A stretch of DNA of 64,000 bases from Varroa destructor (GCF_002443255.2 NW_019211460.1:34853498-34917497); one strand, 5' to 3'. Counted from the stretch's first letter, positions 43,201-58,200 are shown. The notes: generated from the letters alone by a model not told the origin. Made by a program: numbers and translations.

Positions 43201-46200
43201 TGCAGGCGTAGTGGCGAGCGGCGAAACGCAAACAGGCCCCACTATGGCAAACTTGCGGTGGCAGTACGAAAGTCTCGACGCAAAGATTGCGGCACCCCGC
43301 TTCTGGTCGTGAAGCCGGGAGGCTGCAACGCTGTGAGGTTGCCTATTAAACGCAAGAAGCAAGATGGGGCGTTTGTAACTGTAAGTCAGCAAGCCCGCTA
43401 GGAGAGGACATCCAGCCGGTTCTGTCAGACAAGGCCACCTTTTCCTGCGAAAAGGATTGTGAAAGTCTCAACAGGCCACACAGCAACCATTTTATACCAT
43501 ATGTTGCTGTTTCCCTGAGTGGTCGGTGTCATCGTCACGACTGCCCTGTTACCGATTTCAGCTCGCCCACTACATTGCACATTAAAGTGCGTTCGTGAAA
43601 AATTGGGATGCATTTTAACAAGCTGTTTATCGTTGCGGACTTTGCGCTTATTGTTGGCCCAAGCAAACTTTTAGCCGGTGTCGACACTTAGGGGTTGTTC
43701 TTAGTGCAGGAGGTACCATGCCGCTACATTTCTGTCCGAAAGGCGTATCAGTAGCAAAAAAAAAAGTTTCAAAAACTTTAGTGAAACTCTGGATGGTTAC
43801 TATGTATAGTAGGCTGTACACCTATAAACAAAATTGCGTAAGCTCTCATATAGCTAAATTAACACAGAATATAAGAATACGTTACAAAGAAGGCTAATGA
43901 CCGTTTTGTAATTTACGATATTTTGAATTCGTGGTATGGCCGTGTATGAGCGAAAGTACAATACGTTTTGATATGACAACGCCGATGCAAGGGGCTTTGA
44001 AATAATAATGCATAGGATTCTTTTTGACATAGATCCGTAAATGGGTAGCTTCGAATCCGTGACGCAATTGAAGGACAATTAAATTCGTCAAAGGTGCATC
44101 AAGTCTACGCACCAAGTTTCATACGAATTTATGTTCTTATGTAGATACCGCTTATAAACGAGCAATGTTAATTCGTTCTAGTTTATCCCGAACATCCGTA
44201 TAGCCATTGTGCTTTGATGCAATCATTACCGCTTAGATTGATAACGATCGTAAAAACATAAAAAAAATCACTCTTTTTTGTTTCGATTTTCTAGTGGATC
44301 GTTACGTGAGGGATACGTCATATATGGACTGCGATGAAGCAACAGGCATCCACAAAACTTTGCCCTGATGCTTTGCCCTGAGAGAAAGCCCAGACCAGTT
44401 CGGCAGAGGAAGATCAGAGCTGAACGGTTGGAGTCATAGTGCTACAACAGTAAATAAATATAGCCTATAACGACTGTAATTTCTCCTTGTGTCCTTCGCC
44501 ATTCCACCTCTCAGAAGCGACCAGCCATTTTCAGCTAAGCAACCACAGTGGCGGACCGCACCGGAAAGATGAAATGCGACGATTGAGGTAAAAGGTCACG
44601 TAGAACAGTGGTGTACGTTTGATCTCGTAATATATTTAAATACTCATTTAAGGAAGCCAAGTCAGAAATTAGTGCGTGTCTTTCGGGTTTCAACAGTTAC
44701 CCTATTATAGCCAATAGTGCATCCTTAAGTTATGCGAAAGATAAGAAAAGTCACGATAACTTCGTAGTAATTGATATTGCTGAAAGGACATTAAGATCAA
44801 TTGTCGGAATTAAAAATTCCGCTCTTTCCAGAAAAAGCTGAACCGGACGTCGAAGGGTCAAAGAATCATTGCTGTATTAAATAAAATCTCGCTTAAATAT
44901 AACGTCAGTTCTATCACTGCACTAATTCTGCGTACTGTAACCACGTAAATAGAGTTGCGTATAACCTTGAAGACGATTTTATCTAATAATACTCCTAATT
45001 CAGTGTTTGGTGTTATTATCGCTGTCGTAGACCGCTATAATTACTATGACCCACTTGAGTTTTTCTCTCGGATTACTCGTACATCTTTATGTACTCAAGT
45101 TAATATCCTCAGTGGTTGTTCGGTCACCGCAGACTTTCGGGGGTTGCTTCCCCTTGGGAAGTTTGCAGTGGGGGACAAGAGGGAAGGGAAACTAACGGAC
45201 CCGCAGGGCGAATCAATGTGGCCACATGCTGTTGGCAAAATCAAGCAGCTGTGGAGGGCCTAAAGGCTACCTGGAAAGAAGACTAGCAGCTGTGATCGAG
45301 AAGTTGTCCCGACGACCCTTTGAAGGCCGAAGCAAATTCACAACCTCCGCTAAAAGATACGAAGACCCTAAGTTGACCCATACACTATCGTTTCTTCTCC
45401 AATAGTTGTCTTGGTCGAGTATCTGCAAATTGTATCATCGACCAGATCAATCTTAATGTTGTCAAGATAGACGAAGTTCCTACGAAACAGATAGTTCAAC
45501 TGGTTTCTGAGCTGCCCGTTTTTACTGGACAAGTAAACAGAATCACGTTCCTGTTCACTCGATCTCATAAAATGTCTGTTCTCCGTCCCTTCTGCCTGTT
45601 GAATAAAGAGCAGAAATTCCATGATGTACAGTCGAATTAGGACTGCTATACCTTCGATACTCGAGCCCCCAATAATGACAGGTGCGTATTCTAATTGCAT
45701 TAAATCATTGTTTAAGGGAGATGTTCGCTTCGCGTTGGGATTTTTTTCCAGTTAAAGTGGCCACATGTATATGGAATATGTGTGTCCTATTCTATTCACT
45801 TACGACCTTTCGACTCTTGGCCTACCTGGTTTAAAGCGAATGTTACGTTTAAGCCTAATGGCTTATCTTACCGTTTCTAACATGAAAGCTTAATGAGACA
45901 AAAAAATCAATTTTTTTGAATCATAAAATCATGATTTTTAATTTTGCGATTTTCCCAACGATTGGTATAATTTACAAACTTTGTTTTTATTCGATCACTT
46001 TACAGTCTCATTTTTCGAAAGCTAAGCGTCCGCATGGGCAAGTCGTATATGTTAAGGTAAAAGGCTATAAGCTAATTTCAAGTCCGTAATTTTGCCGCAG
46101 CCATGCAACAATGCAAAGGGCTAGAGATGTCCGTATTCTGTATGCTATCTTATATATACATATATATAACACAGTTAGGTGAAAAGTGTTTTCAATATTG

Positions 46201-49200
46201 GTTGTTGTTTTCTGCTTACCCTCGATGGCGTCGCATGAACACTCGATGCCGTCTGGCTGCCGTTGGTAAGCCCACTAACGTTTGCTGGCGCTTGACTACC
46301 CGATGCAACGGTCGTACCAGCTGCAGAGATCGAACCTGCCATTAAAGTTACACCGGCATGGGTGAGTCCTTGGCCGATTTGGTTGTTACTCGATTCATCC
46401 ACGTCGTCTGCATTTCTGATGACGATGCAGTTCCTTCCATTTGCATCGCCATCTGCACCACAAGTGACAAAGCGAGACGAACACAAGGAAAAACAAGTAC
46501 ACAAAACACAGTAACAGTAACGGCGAAATAAAGTAAGCGTGCTTGTTAAAACCTCGGATAAGGTCGTACATGCTATACACAATTACTCTAATAACGTATG
46601 GCACACAACGTTCCTGCGCATGCAAGGTGTGCAGATTAACTTGGCATTGCGCCGGATAATGTCTTAGAAGTATAACGACCATTTGTAGATATGTAGGCAT
46701 AGGCGGCAATTTCGAATACCTTGTCTCTAGTTCTAAGCTCAATAAATATCTAAAAGGTACAGGGCCATCCTAATCATCATTCACCATCACAAATGATTGC
46801 TTGCAGATAACTTTATTGACACAATTGTCGAGAGAAACGTTTTAGATACGTTTAATTTCAATAAAGGATTTGTTGATTAAAGCATTCTAAATGTTGGCAA
46901 TAAAACCTGGTCGAAAAGACAACTTGGTAACATCTAAGTTAATAGATTTTGTTCCCGTCATACCGCAGTGGTAGTCAGAGTCCAAAATCGTGCAAAGAAG
47001 ATGCGGTTCGTTTCCAGGTAGGAGCTGACCGTCTGAACCATTATTTACCACCACAGTATTGGACGCCAAATTCGAATACATTATTTTCCCTAAGCTGATA
47101 GATCTGCGTTTGATTGACAAGGTGTGCCCAAGTATGAGGCCGTTAAAATCCTACTGCAAATATGACTATAGATCGCTTCGCTAGCCATAAGCAACAGATA
47201 GTAACGCATAGATCGAAAATGGTAATGGCTGTGACATATTTCGAGTTACTGAGAAATTTTCTTTGATATTGTTATAGATGTGATTTTAGAATTATAGAAT
47301 AGTATACCGACGCTGAACTAAAAAAACTTGAAGGAACTATTAGTACGATAGGGCCAGAGTCCCCCAAAAACCTCGTATCCAATTGCAAACGACAGCAGGA
47401 AAGTGCTCTCATTTATTCCAATGAATCTGCTTCATTGCGCTTCAGTTAACGTTCACAATCATGTAGAGACGAGGCTATTAATTCGAAGTCGACTCACTGG
47501 GCATAGTGATTTGGAGCAAAGTGGTTGATGGGAGCCTGGCTAAAATTGGGGAGTTAGTTGAAGCGCGGGTAGGTGTGACGGGGACGTTAAAAAGAAGAGC
47601 CCACATAGCAGACTCTAAAACGAATTCTGAAGGAGCCTAGCGAGTTTCTTTTGAATAGGGGCTGGTTGCCAAGTCTCCTTATTAAATCGATGACCCATGC
47701 CGAACTGCCTTGCTTTGCCCTGTTGACCATTGTTCCTCGCTTTGCAGGTTCAAGTTTGCTGGGTCCACTGGCGTTTCTATAATGGAATTCGCCAATCACT
47801 GTTTGAGGTCGTGCGGGATTGAAGCTTTTTCACGATGAGTCGCGTTTCGTCTGGTCTAAGATCGAGAAGGGTCACTGCCTATTGTTGGCCTGGCCCATTG
47901 GAGGTTACCTAGACAGAGGGCAATAAACTACGTACACTTTGAGTTTCCTATAAGCTAGATGCTTCGACTCTCTTTTTCGAAACATAGGTATTCGTGCGAC
48001 CAAAAGGACACAGAGGTACTAGCAAACGCATCAACCGCGCTGACGTCTGCCACTTGTCCGTACTCCATACGTCACTACTTATATCAGCACTCCAAATCCT
48101 ATTTGAATTGTACCCTTTGTGCTTGAGTGATGACATGAGTAATGATTAGCAGATTATGGTCAGTGGTATAGGCAGAAATCACATATATTGATAATGTTTT
48201 TTCTTAACTATCGAAGTATTTCGAGTGATTTCAGAAAACGACAGAGACCTAACAGATTTGTGTATGAGACAAGCATAGCATATGCATACGCTCGTGTACA
48301 TTGTAATAGTCGCTCATTCACATATTCACTGTGCTAGTACCGTCATTGATGCCACCCAGTTGCCAGCGGCGTTTAAGGTGGGCGCACGTATATTTGTAAA
48401 AAATCTTTATGGCGTTGTATTTACAAGGAAGACATAGACGTTACGAACTGCGAGCCTTATTAAGTGTCGGAAGTAAAAGTGCGGGACTATAGTTAAACGG
48501 GGTTCGACAACTACACAGGTCGGTGGGTACGTAGGTAGGTTGATCGTTAGGTAGGAAATGCCGCTTGCACCTACCTGCGGTAGGCGTGGATTGCTCTACA
48601 ATCGACGCGGTATCACTGAGTGATTCGCTGACAGCAATCGGCGCGTGGAGATTCTCCCGTTCTGAGGACGGTACTGTAGACGATCGCCTAGAGTTTCCTT
48701 GTTGCCGTTGACCGTGCTGCTGGTCAAGATGGTGGTCCATACCACAAGCTTGAATGTCTTTGGAGGTGGACGCGTTTTCCTCGCCGGCCTCGTCGATGGG
48801 CTTGTCAGCCAGCGTATCGGCCATTCGTCGCTTGGAGGGTGAGTCACCCTCTTCCAGCCTTCTATGACTCAACCTCCAATGAGATTGTCCTTTCGTATAG
48901 AGCCATTCTATGCGTTCGATCAAAAGAATAAGCCAATAGTACTTGTAACACAATTATACAATGTCTCTGTAAGTCAAGCGTTATTCGCGCGTGGAAGTAC
49001 TAATACTACATAAATGTATTGTCAGCATTAAACCGCGACCAAAAGCAGAATATGTCGCAGCAGACGATTTGAGTAAATTGTCTTCATATCAGTATACTCT
49101 GTCTGACCGGTTTATAACGCGCGCCTTAGTAGAAATGCGTGTACCAATGAGCAAAAATGTGGTGAAATTTCGGTTCTTGAAAAATCTATGAAATCAATTT

Positions 49201-52200
49201 CGGCTTATTGTCATCCTTGCGTATTGGAAACAGAATCAGACAGTTGATTCTACTGTGTTCTGCCACAGCGAAAAACAGTCTATAAATACCAAGTCCGCCA
49301 TTAATAAGGCCAATAAAAATAAGACTTCCTCCTAACACAGCGTTGGCTTCACCTGTCAGAAGCATTTTATGCATGGGCTATTTTTTTTATAAATATTTTG
49401 GTCTCTATACGATTATATATATATATATAGCACCGTCAATAAGGTTGTATATCCTGCGTAAAGTGCAATTGTGACCGTACAGGTGCGAGACAAACTATGC
49501 ATATCTTCCAGCGAAGTTCTCCTTCGGTTTTCGATTGTTCCAAGGTACTTGAAGAATGAGCCAATAATGAAGATTTGCACAATGGAACGATTTGCACAAC
49601 GATTTGGAATGGCGCTACCCTTTTTCATTTATGCGCGATTTTAACAACTACGTCGAACTTTTTTATGCAACATAGCAAAAGTTAGATGAGCAATTGCCGT
49701 AACAGGCGAACTTTAAACTTTCAGCTCAGCTTTTAACGTATTCTTTATCGCGTGCTTTGCTAACATTATCTAATCATTTTATATGATTAGAACTTTTTCA
49801 AAAATGTTACCATTAACGGAGTTCTTATTTATCGGCATACAGCATATAAATAATTGTTGATTCATTGGACCATGCAGCATCACAGCTTAGCTAATGAAAT
49901 GTCTGCGATGATTTTTTAGAAAACTGCAGGTCTGCTAAAGTTTGATGGGATTATAACGATGCACCAGCAAATGTATCCTGAAGTTAGGGTTTGTAAGTCT
50001 AACTACACAATCATTGGTGACGATTTGTATAAAGTATTTAAAGACTGAACTTTTGTATTGAATTGTAAAGCAAATATGTCGGTAGATGAGTCTAGAACGT
50101 AATATGCGATGGCCAATCAAGACCGGTTCAATGAACGTATGTCTATCACATTAAGAGCCAATGGCCACTTTATCTATCCTGAATACACTGTAGTATAGCT
50201 GGTTTACATTGTATCCAGCTTCTGTGCTACATAGATCCATCACTAAATGTTACTGAAAGAGCAGAAACAACATGGCGGCTCATGGCTCTATTTGTGACCA
50301 GATCGTTAACTCTAGTAAAGTCGTCATTATCTTGAGAACCGTTAGAGGTAGGAAAAAACAAAGGAGAGGCTGTATATATAAGGGCAGTATATCTAACGTC
50401 TGGCTATACAATAATGCTTCCGCTTCGAGATGCACAATAGCCCTATATCGCAATACCTACTTTACTTTTTGCAACAAACAGTGGCGGGCGCCACATGTCA
50501 GCGTTCCCCAACAATAATCTCAAGAAAAAAGGCGTGAAGGATATGTGTTGATCGTACCACTGAGTGAATTTCATTGTATGAGTGTAGGAAGTCCTAAATC
50601 GGAATATAACTAAATGACCTTTAGACTACGTTTCTCATAAAAGGTTACTCCATGTAATATTTGCCGCTATTTCGTATCGGACAAACAAATATTGGCGGTC
50701 ATAGTTCCCTATTGACGTGTGACTAAGTGAATTGAAGACCAGCGATGAGAAGAAAAGACCGGAGAACTCTACGTAATTTTAAACCTATGTCGACCCTGAA
50801 TGACTCACTTCGGCAAAAAGAAATACATTTTGTAGCCGAGAAAAATACGGCGCCATCAGTATGCGATCATTTTTAACATGTTAATAAGCACCAATGATAT
50901 AGGTTGAATCTAGACGAAATGGGAAAAAATATGTTTCCGATGTTTATTATGGCAACATCATTGCCGCAAGCTTAGATACGGCGTGCTTATACCGACTGGT
51001 TGTTAGTTATGTGTATATATGGTATACGTTAGTAAATCCATACATATATATGTGGTCAATTAAAGAACATTTTCAAGACGGCGCTTTCTTCCTGAAGATT
51101 ATTGCACAACTTTTCTATAGTTTGCCGCATACATTGCTGTCCATTAAGCTTATAGGGCACAAATTACACAATGTACACGTTTACTATCTCCTATTGTCTA
51201 CGGTTTTCTTTTGTCCAAAACACTAAGAATTCGTTGATTAAAATTGATATATAAGTACATGTACGTAATAACAAAAAGCTAAGCTTTAGTTGTAACGCCA
51301 TTGAAGGTACTGTTATATATGTTTATGTATAATTCGTGCTTTACGATTCAGCACTAATGAATAAAGTGTAGGTATTTTAGCTCTTAATACACTATGTATT
51401 ACTGTTGTTGTTACTATTTATATAATTTATATGGGCATCTTTTTACCGGTGGATCCAGGTGTAGCGGCGGCAGTGTGCGTCGTTGTGATCTTGGAAGTGT
51501 TCGCGATGAGGTCGCTGGCGGAAACAGTCGAGCCCCGGTGCATATCGTGGCCCCCGGGGCCGGCCGCCATATTGCTGTCGCCCCCGCACTCGCTGTTCAT
51601 GCTGGCCGAGCTCACTCGACGAGAGTAATCATAATCGACCACGAGCATGCTGGCTAATCTCATATGAATGTCGGGATCTCCGGAGCCAGGCATGACGCCG
51701 TGTGGCGGACCCTCGCCTAGCAGACCGGCGGCGTCGTCATTGTTCTGAAGTTCTGGTTGGTAGTGCACCTGCAGACGAGTCGATGCGAATGAACCAAGAA
51801 GGATGAATTGCCAATTTTTATCCCTGCAATAGCTGCTTCTAGGAAACCTAAAACAGTGCTAGCAGGCTGAGGGAGGAGCTTAGCTCTGTTCCGGTCCGTA
51901 CCATTGCAGTTTGCTACGAGTTTCTCCGCACAGCGCTCGAGGCAAAGGCGCGACTGCAGTCGACGAAAGAGTAACGCTGATTGGAACAACACAGCGGCAG
52001 CAAACCTTGCTTTCTCAGGCCAAGTCTGCCTGGAGAGGGTATGCAATAGAACGGCAGGCATACTTTTACTGATTTTCCTCGCTCGAACTAGCGAGCTCGC
52101 TAGTTTGCCTAACCGCTTTTCTCATCCTACATTCTTCCGCTTAGGTTGGAGTGAACTGGTGTTTAGTGAGTTAATTAAAGAAGCTAGTATAACATACGCA

Positions 52201-55200
52201 CATACAGCCGTACAAAACAATGCTGCGTTACGTGCACATCGATGAAAGGCTCACAGGTTCGCAGGCAGGTAGAGACACCTACATACAGTCAGCAGCAAAT
52301 GCAGGAAATCGACATGCACGCGGAGGAAAGCTAAACAGAATTAGCCTTAAACTCTTCCTTCATAAATACCACTTTCTTGTTCTGCTGCCCGGTCCTTTTA
52401 AGTCGTTTGCTTGACTGTAAATAGATGACCATTCATCGCTGACTTGGAGAGAATCAAAGGTAGCACTGAAGACTGTCGAGCTTTTATTGCTCAGTCGAAT
52501 GGACCGGAGGCTGCTACGAACATCCAATAATAGTAGTTTTCAAAATAAAAATGAATAGCTTCTTTATTTTTACCTTTTTAAGTGCCTCGAGCACTTTAAC
52601 GCCGTCGGTAAAGACTCGGTATGTGAGCAAGAACGTATTGAGGAAGTCAATCGATAGGAAACGTAGGTCGGTGAGTCTCTCAAACAGCCGTTCTGGACTG
52701 GCGTATCTGATCTGAGGGAGCTTGCAGGAGTTGAGGGTTCGACTGAAGCGGATGTCTACATCGTCCTTGAACAGGCGGGAATCGTTCCTTATCGAGTGAG
52801 GCATCGTGATCGAGGACGCGTCGCTCAGGGTTCCGTGGAACAGATCGTTAAAGTGCACATTGTCAATGCACTGAAATAATAAGCAAAAAAAAAAAAAACA
52901 AACGACATCCATAACAAATCCATCACAAATAGAAAGAAGATGCAACGACAATAACGATAATAATAACGATAATAGTAGTAACAACAACAGGAGTTGTAAG
53001 TAACGATTAAGTTGACTAGGTCAGCGAAAATATGATTTATGTCGCCAGTAAGACTAGCTAATAGGTAGACCGTTCTCTTTCCTCCTGTAAAACCCTTCAT
53101 TCGTAGCGTGCATAACCGGTAGTTTGCCTTTTTTGTATTCTTGTTATCAGTCGATGCTTACTCGATTTCCATCCATACATCCATTTGCCGTAAGATTGCT
53201 ATTCAGGTTGCTAGATTATCAGAAGTGCAGCGTCTACCAGAATGACGGAGGTCAGCAAGTAACGTCACTTAGGATATGCAACCGGTCCCCGTGTTAAGTA
53301 ATGTATTTGCTTTTTAATCTTAGAGCCACGTTGTAATCTAGGTTCGAACCCAGGCATAGGCGTACAGGCGCGATGAATGGCCGCCAGTCAGCCGTCTGCC
53401 TGCCTGATGGAATTGTGTCTAAGGGCGATACAGGATGTAAAAAACTGAAATATAGAGGACACCCAACCCAGTAATCCGAGCTATCCAGAATGGCGGTAGG
53501 AACTGGTGGGTGTACCCGATCCGGGTAGATGTCATGGTTTGGTGACGATGAACCCGACATCAATCGTTTAAACAGAGCCTAATGATGCAACATCGTATAA
53601 GGTTGTTTTAATCCAGCCGGCTGGTATATCCGTTCGAAGTGGTCTGAGGCACGACAGGCTCCAAAGAGCACAAAAACATCTGGCAGGCTAAACTAGAGCT
53701 TACGCGATAATACTAGTATTTCGACAAATGAGAAACCGAGAAATACCGAGGAGTCGACCTGTGCCGCAAGCAACTTAACAGCTGGGGGTAAATAATAATA
53801 TCATATATTCAGAAGATGTAGGTTACCCTGACCTTAATACAGGGGGACAACTAGCAGTGGAGGCTCGTCTGTCCTGCCACCACCGCAAAGTTAACTGCAT
53901 TGAGCAATAGCCATGGCAGTCGGCGTAGCCATTGTCCAAATTAAGCCAGCTTGCTACCAAATCCTCCTCATATTTTCACCTCATAGGTCAACCATTTCGT
54001 TTGTTTTCCTATTGACAGCATCGCTATTCCCATAGATCTGAGTACACTATGAACACTCCCCTGAAAGTTTGCCGCTCGGCTACATATGACATTGTACAAA
54101 ATCGTGTGTCGATGTTTTAGGAGAGATCAATTTTTACAGTTCAAGACGTCTCGACAAGAGGGTTTGAACGAATGTTCTATTACCTTTGAACAGAGGCTAT
54201 CCAAAGTGTGTACGCCCCCCCCCAAAACGCATATCGATAATGAATAAATGTTAATGTTAGTAAGCTCAAGGAATAATTCGTATCAATATAGATACGGTAA
54301 GTCTCGGAGATTTATCTAGTTGACTCGGTCCCGTGTAAAGGTTTATGTATACTTCTTTTTTTTTTAAGGAAAGCTCTATAGATGCATAATGAATGCTAAT
54401 ACTGGCCTTATTTTGCCGAGCTTTAAATTAATCCTTGCCATTATATAGTATATATAAATAACTGTTTATTTGCGTAGGCTCTATATAGTGTGTCAACGGT
54501 GGGAGTTGGAGCGGCGACCTCTGGGCTTTCTAAATGGAAGACTTGGCCGTCGAAGTTAATCACAATAATACTGCTTAAATATATTTTCTTACAAAAAAAA
54601 CGAAGACGACCCAGTCGATCGACAAGAAAATTGATTATGGATATATGCATGCTTATTGCCCCCTTCAGTACTTTGTGACAGAATACCTAGATAAGCTGTA
54701 GCTCTACGGTCATATGAGTTGAAAATATTCAAACTCTAATAAAACAGGACCATTTTGTCAATAGTTTAATATATCATATATGTATAACCGTCTCGAAGAC
54801 AGAAAAAATTAACTAACGCGAACGTAAACAGAAGTCTGTTTAATAAAGGATTCCTTGAAAAGCCTTCATATGACTCCCAGGAATTTCTACCATTATTTTA
54901 GATGTAATAGATAAATGTAGATGTTTTTTTAGATTAGCATAAATTTTTAACGAAATTCATATGTATTATATTTTTTTTTGACATTTTTTCGAAAAATGAG
55001 CATTTGGCTCCACTATCGTATCATTTTGAATTATTTAACTATTTAGCCAATGACATCCCAATCCTTACAATTGTGGGTTACATTCAAACGATGCTGTAGC
55101 GTGGCTCACTTCGTTCGACGCAAGTCATTAGAACCCCACCGATAAAAAGATATAGAGAGAACGTTTAAAGTAGAAACATATTACTGCCGCCAACAGGAGC

Positions 55201-58200
55201 AATCTCAACTTTTTCTAAGACATAATACTTGAGAAGATAAATGTTGGCGAGTTGTGACGGCGCAACATTTTTCAGCGTCAATGATGAACGAACGTGAGAC
55301 ATCTACGATGTTCATGCGTCATCGTGCAGTCTGATTATCATAATTATATTTAAAAGAATAAAATGAACGTCGGCAACATCGTGTTCAAAATCGAGTGAAG
55401 CAGTAATGCTAATGAAAGGGGAAGGAAATGAGAGGAGGCAGCAGGAGTTCGACGAAGAGAAACTACGAAAAGTGCCTATGAGTTAGACGTCTCTTGCCGC
55501 AGGCCGAACAAACTTCGGGGGACGCGGAACGGTCGACGGGGTTTGGGGCAGGCCACGAACCGTCAATGTGCTCCGGGCTTTAGTGAACCTTCTGCGACTA
55601 GGCTGTAAGTAGATCGGGGCAGGTGGGGAGCAGCTGGGAACTGGTGGGTAAGAGGAAAACAGAGAACGAAGAACTTTTTGTGCTGCTTTTGTGAAAGACG
55701 ATCGCTCTGCTATGTTGCTGCCATTGCTTGCATCGTTTCTGCTCCTGCTGGCATGCCTGAGCTTGCGGATAAGCCCGTTCGCCGGCATGGACGGATGCGA
55801 AATTCGAGCCATGATTGCGACTCACTAACTGCGGTGCTGTCGCTGCTCGTGCAGCTTAGAGGATTGCTTCGACTGCGTTGACTGCCGGCTGAGTAGTCTG
55901 CGGCCGCAAGTTCACCGCCCGCCGCTATTAGCGTGACCAGGCAAACCGGGGTTCCGAGCTTTTTGCCGATCCTACTTCGTACGTCGGACTCACTGAACGA
56001 CCGTCGGCCAACGAAACAGTGACAACGTCAAAATCATCACGAGCTTTCAAATTTAACGGAACCAGAAGGTCGACAGAGTAGACGACGTGAAGCGATTCGA
56101 GAGCAAGCACCACAGCGGCAACAGGGGCAAGACGACTTTTGCGGTGGAGGTTCGATCGTCTGTTTGAAGTATTAGAAAAAAAAGCCGACTTGCCTATCGT
56201 TTGATCGACAATCGTTAACGTCGTCAGAAGTCTTCTGCGGCCAGTTGGAAATGAGAGGAAATCAAAAAGTGAATACTCTAATGAAGAACACCCATACGTC
56301 CCCAGGCATTACCGTACAGTTTGTACAAGAAATATACGCACAGATCATCTAACCAGCACAAAAGTGGTCTCACCAACTTCGGATAGAGTATGGAAATCTG
56401 CTTTGGAAAGTATAGAGCGTCAAATGCAAAGCTCCTAAATACACTCTAGATATGAAAGAACATCGAACCCGTTACGTCTCGCAATGACACATGTAGACCA
56501 GGGGCCACATATGTTCTTCTAAGTTTCTTAGAAGAATTATTATATTGGAACAAAAGCCATGGTGGGTTTGAGCTAAACAAAAAAATTCGCTAGCATTTCG
56601 CTCAAACTCGAACAGCAGGTTACTTTTTCATGTATACGCCATCGTTTCCCGTAACCTGCCCCATCTCTCAATCAATTTGCCCACTCCGCTCGTCAGAGAG
56701 GTTTTCAGGTTTGATACTGAAGAACTTGTCCAACCAATATGTGGTACACTCGTAGTTGTCAAGTGTACCGTTACGGCTTACATTTGTCGCTGACCGGAAA
56801 GGACGCGAGTGCTTTTCACGGTCAAGCCCATTGACCAAAAATCATCTGTGCCGTTTCTCCCATCGTCACCGCAGTACACTTGCACATACTGTTGCCTCGC
56901 TTTAGATGCTAGGAGAGGATTAAGTGTATACGCAAATAGTTATCCACGTGTCTTCCATTCAGGCTTGACAAAAACGTTAAGGAGCTTTATTACACTGCGA
57001 AGGATGAGATGCGATTTTACCGTATCAGCATATTGGACGACGTTTGTGTCAAGATGCTTCAATCAAATCAAGACTTTCTCATTGAGGAGTACACAGCTTC
57101 ATTCTGCGTCGCCTTCTCCTGCTGACACCATATAATTTACACAGGATCAAACAGGCCAAAGACGTTGCCGGCGAACACTATTTGATGATGAAATGTCGTA
57201 ATATAGTATCATTAGAAAGTTCGTTCGACATGCAAAGTTGTTATAGATCTATGTATTTCACGTGTTCGAATCTACCTGATAATAACGAATAAAAGAATTT
57301 AATTTAACTACCTAATAATGAGGTATGGTCAAAGATGATCTACAAGTTTCCGCCTAGTTTTAAACTGATCCTGCCAGGACAAGTGTACCCACCTGGGAGA
57401 TATCTGAGGTCCAGGCAGCCTTCTCCTGCATGGTCGGTGCTACCAAATGGATCGTAATTGGAGGGCCTGTTTTGAAATCGACGATTATTTTGAAGTCTAA
57501 ACCTCCGTAGTCTTTCTCCTGGCCGTTAGAAGATGCCTGGTTGTTCTGGTTTAAATTTAGTTGACTATCACAATTGCTCATCGATGAGCAGATGGACCCT
57601 GTGTATGAAATGGATACCAGGAGTAACAAAAGAAGGGAATAATAACTTAGGTTAGTGGCTAATTTTCCCTGCTAGCTGATTGAAGAAACAATAACCGAAA
57701 AAAAAATTTTTCGCTCCCCAGCAGCAGTAAAGAAATGCTGGGTCTTCCTCATATCTGAAGTAGGGCCAAAAACAGTCCACAGTCTAGATTCGGAAGTTTC
57801 AAACAATTTATCGAACTGGTTATTGCGTTTTATCGGTGCTATTAACTTGGTGCACAACAACAGAAAGATGGTTCTGATCATTCCTATTACGAATTCTGGT
57901 ACGTTTTGATAAATAGCATTATGTGCATATATAAAAGTATAATTGGCTTTTTTTTTCAATTTTCCCTCCTGTGTTAATCCAAGCACACACATACATACAT
58001 AGATGTGCCAAATAGCTGTTGACTCGATCAGCGCATCATTACAAAATGCGCTATAGCATGAATATATAATGCTAATGTACATGAAATATATATGGCCTAA
58101 CTGGCTTTCTCTGATGCTTCTAGTTTTGCATGTCCTCTATAGAAGCAGAGCTTACGTACCGCTCATGTATAGCAATCCTCTAATTGATTACGAGATGTTA

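Larger units (their letters stand above)
48908..51446 (-). other. RasGRF intron, 2.5 kb, with mariner N-terminal fragment
   Basis: GTAAAA donor; acceptor assumed at 48909-48908. Contains the minus-strand mariner fragment and an AT array at 49413-49429. The remainder is AT-rich with no gene seen. Confidence 0.75.

Noticed and set aside
42865..43401. 178-codon + strand frame with hydrophobic Ala/Val stretch
   Set aside because: The Ala/Val part overlaps the minus-strand RasGRF exon candidate; the rest is unrelated Arg-rich and Phe-rich sequence. Kept only as a finding about strand ambiguity.
53330..53410. GGTTCGAACCC, a B-box or T-arm-like motif
   Set aside because: No matching A box, acceptor stem or cloverleaf on either strand; possibly a SINE remnant but unsupported.
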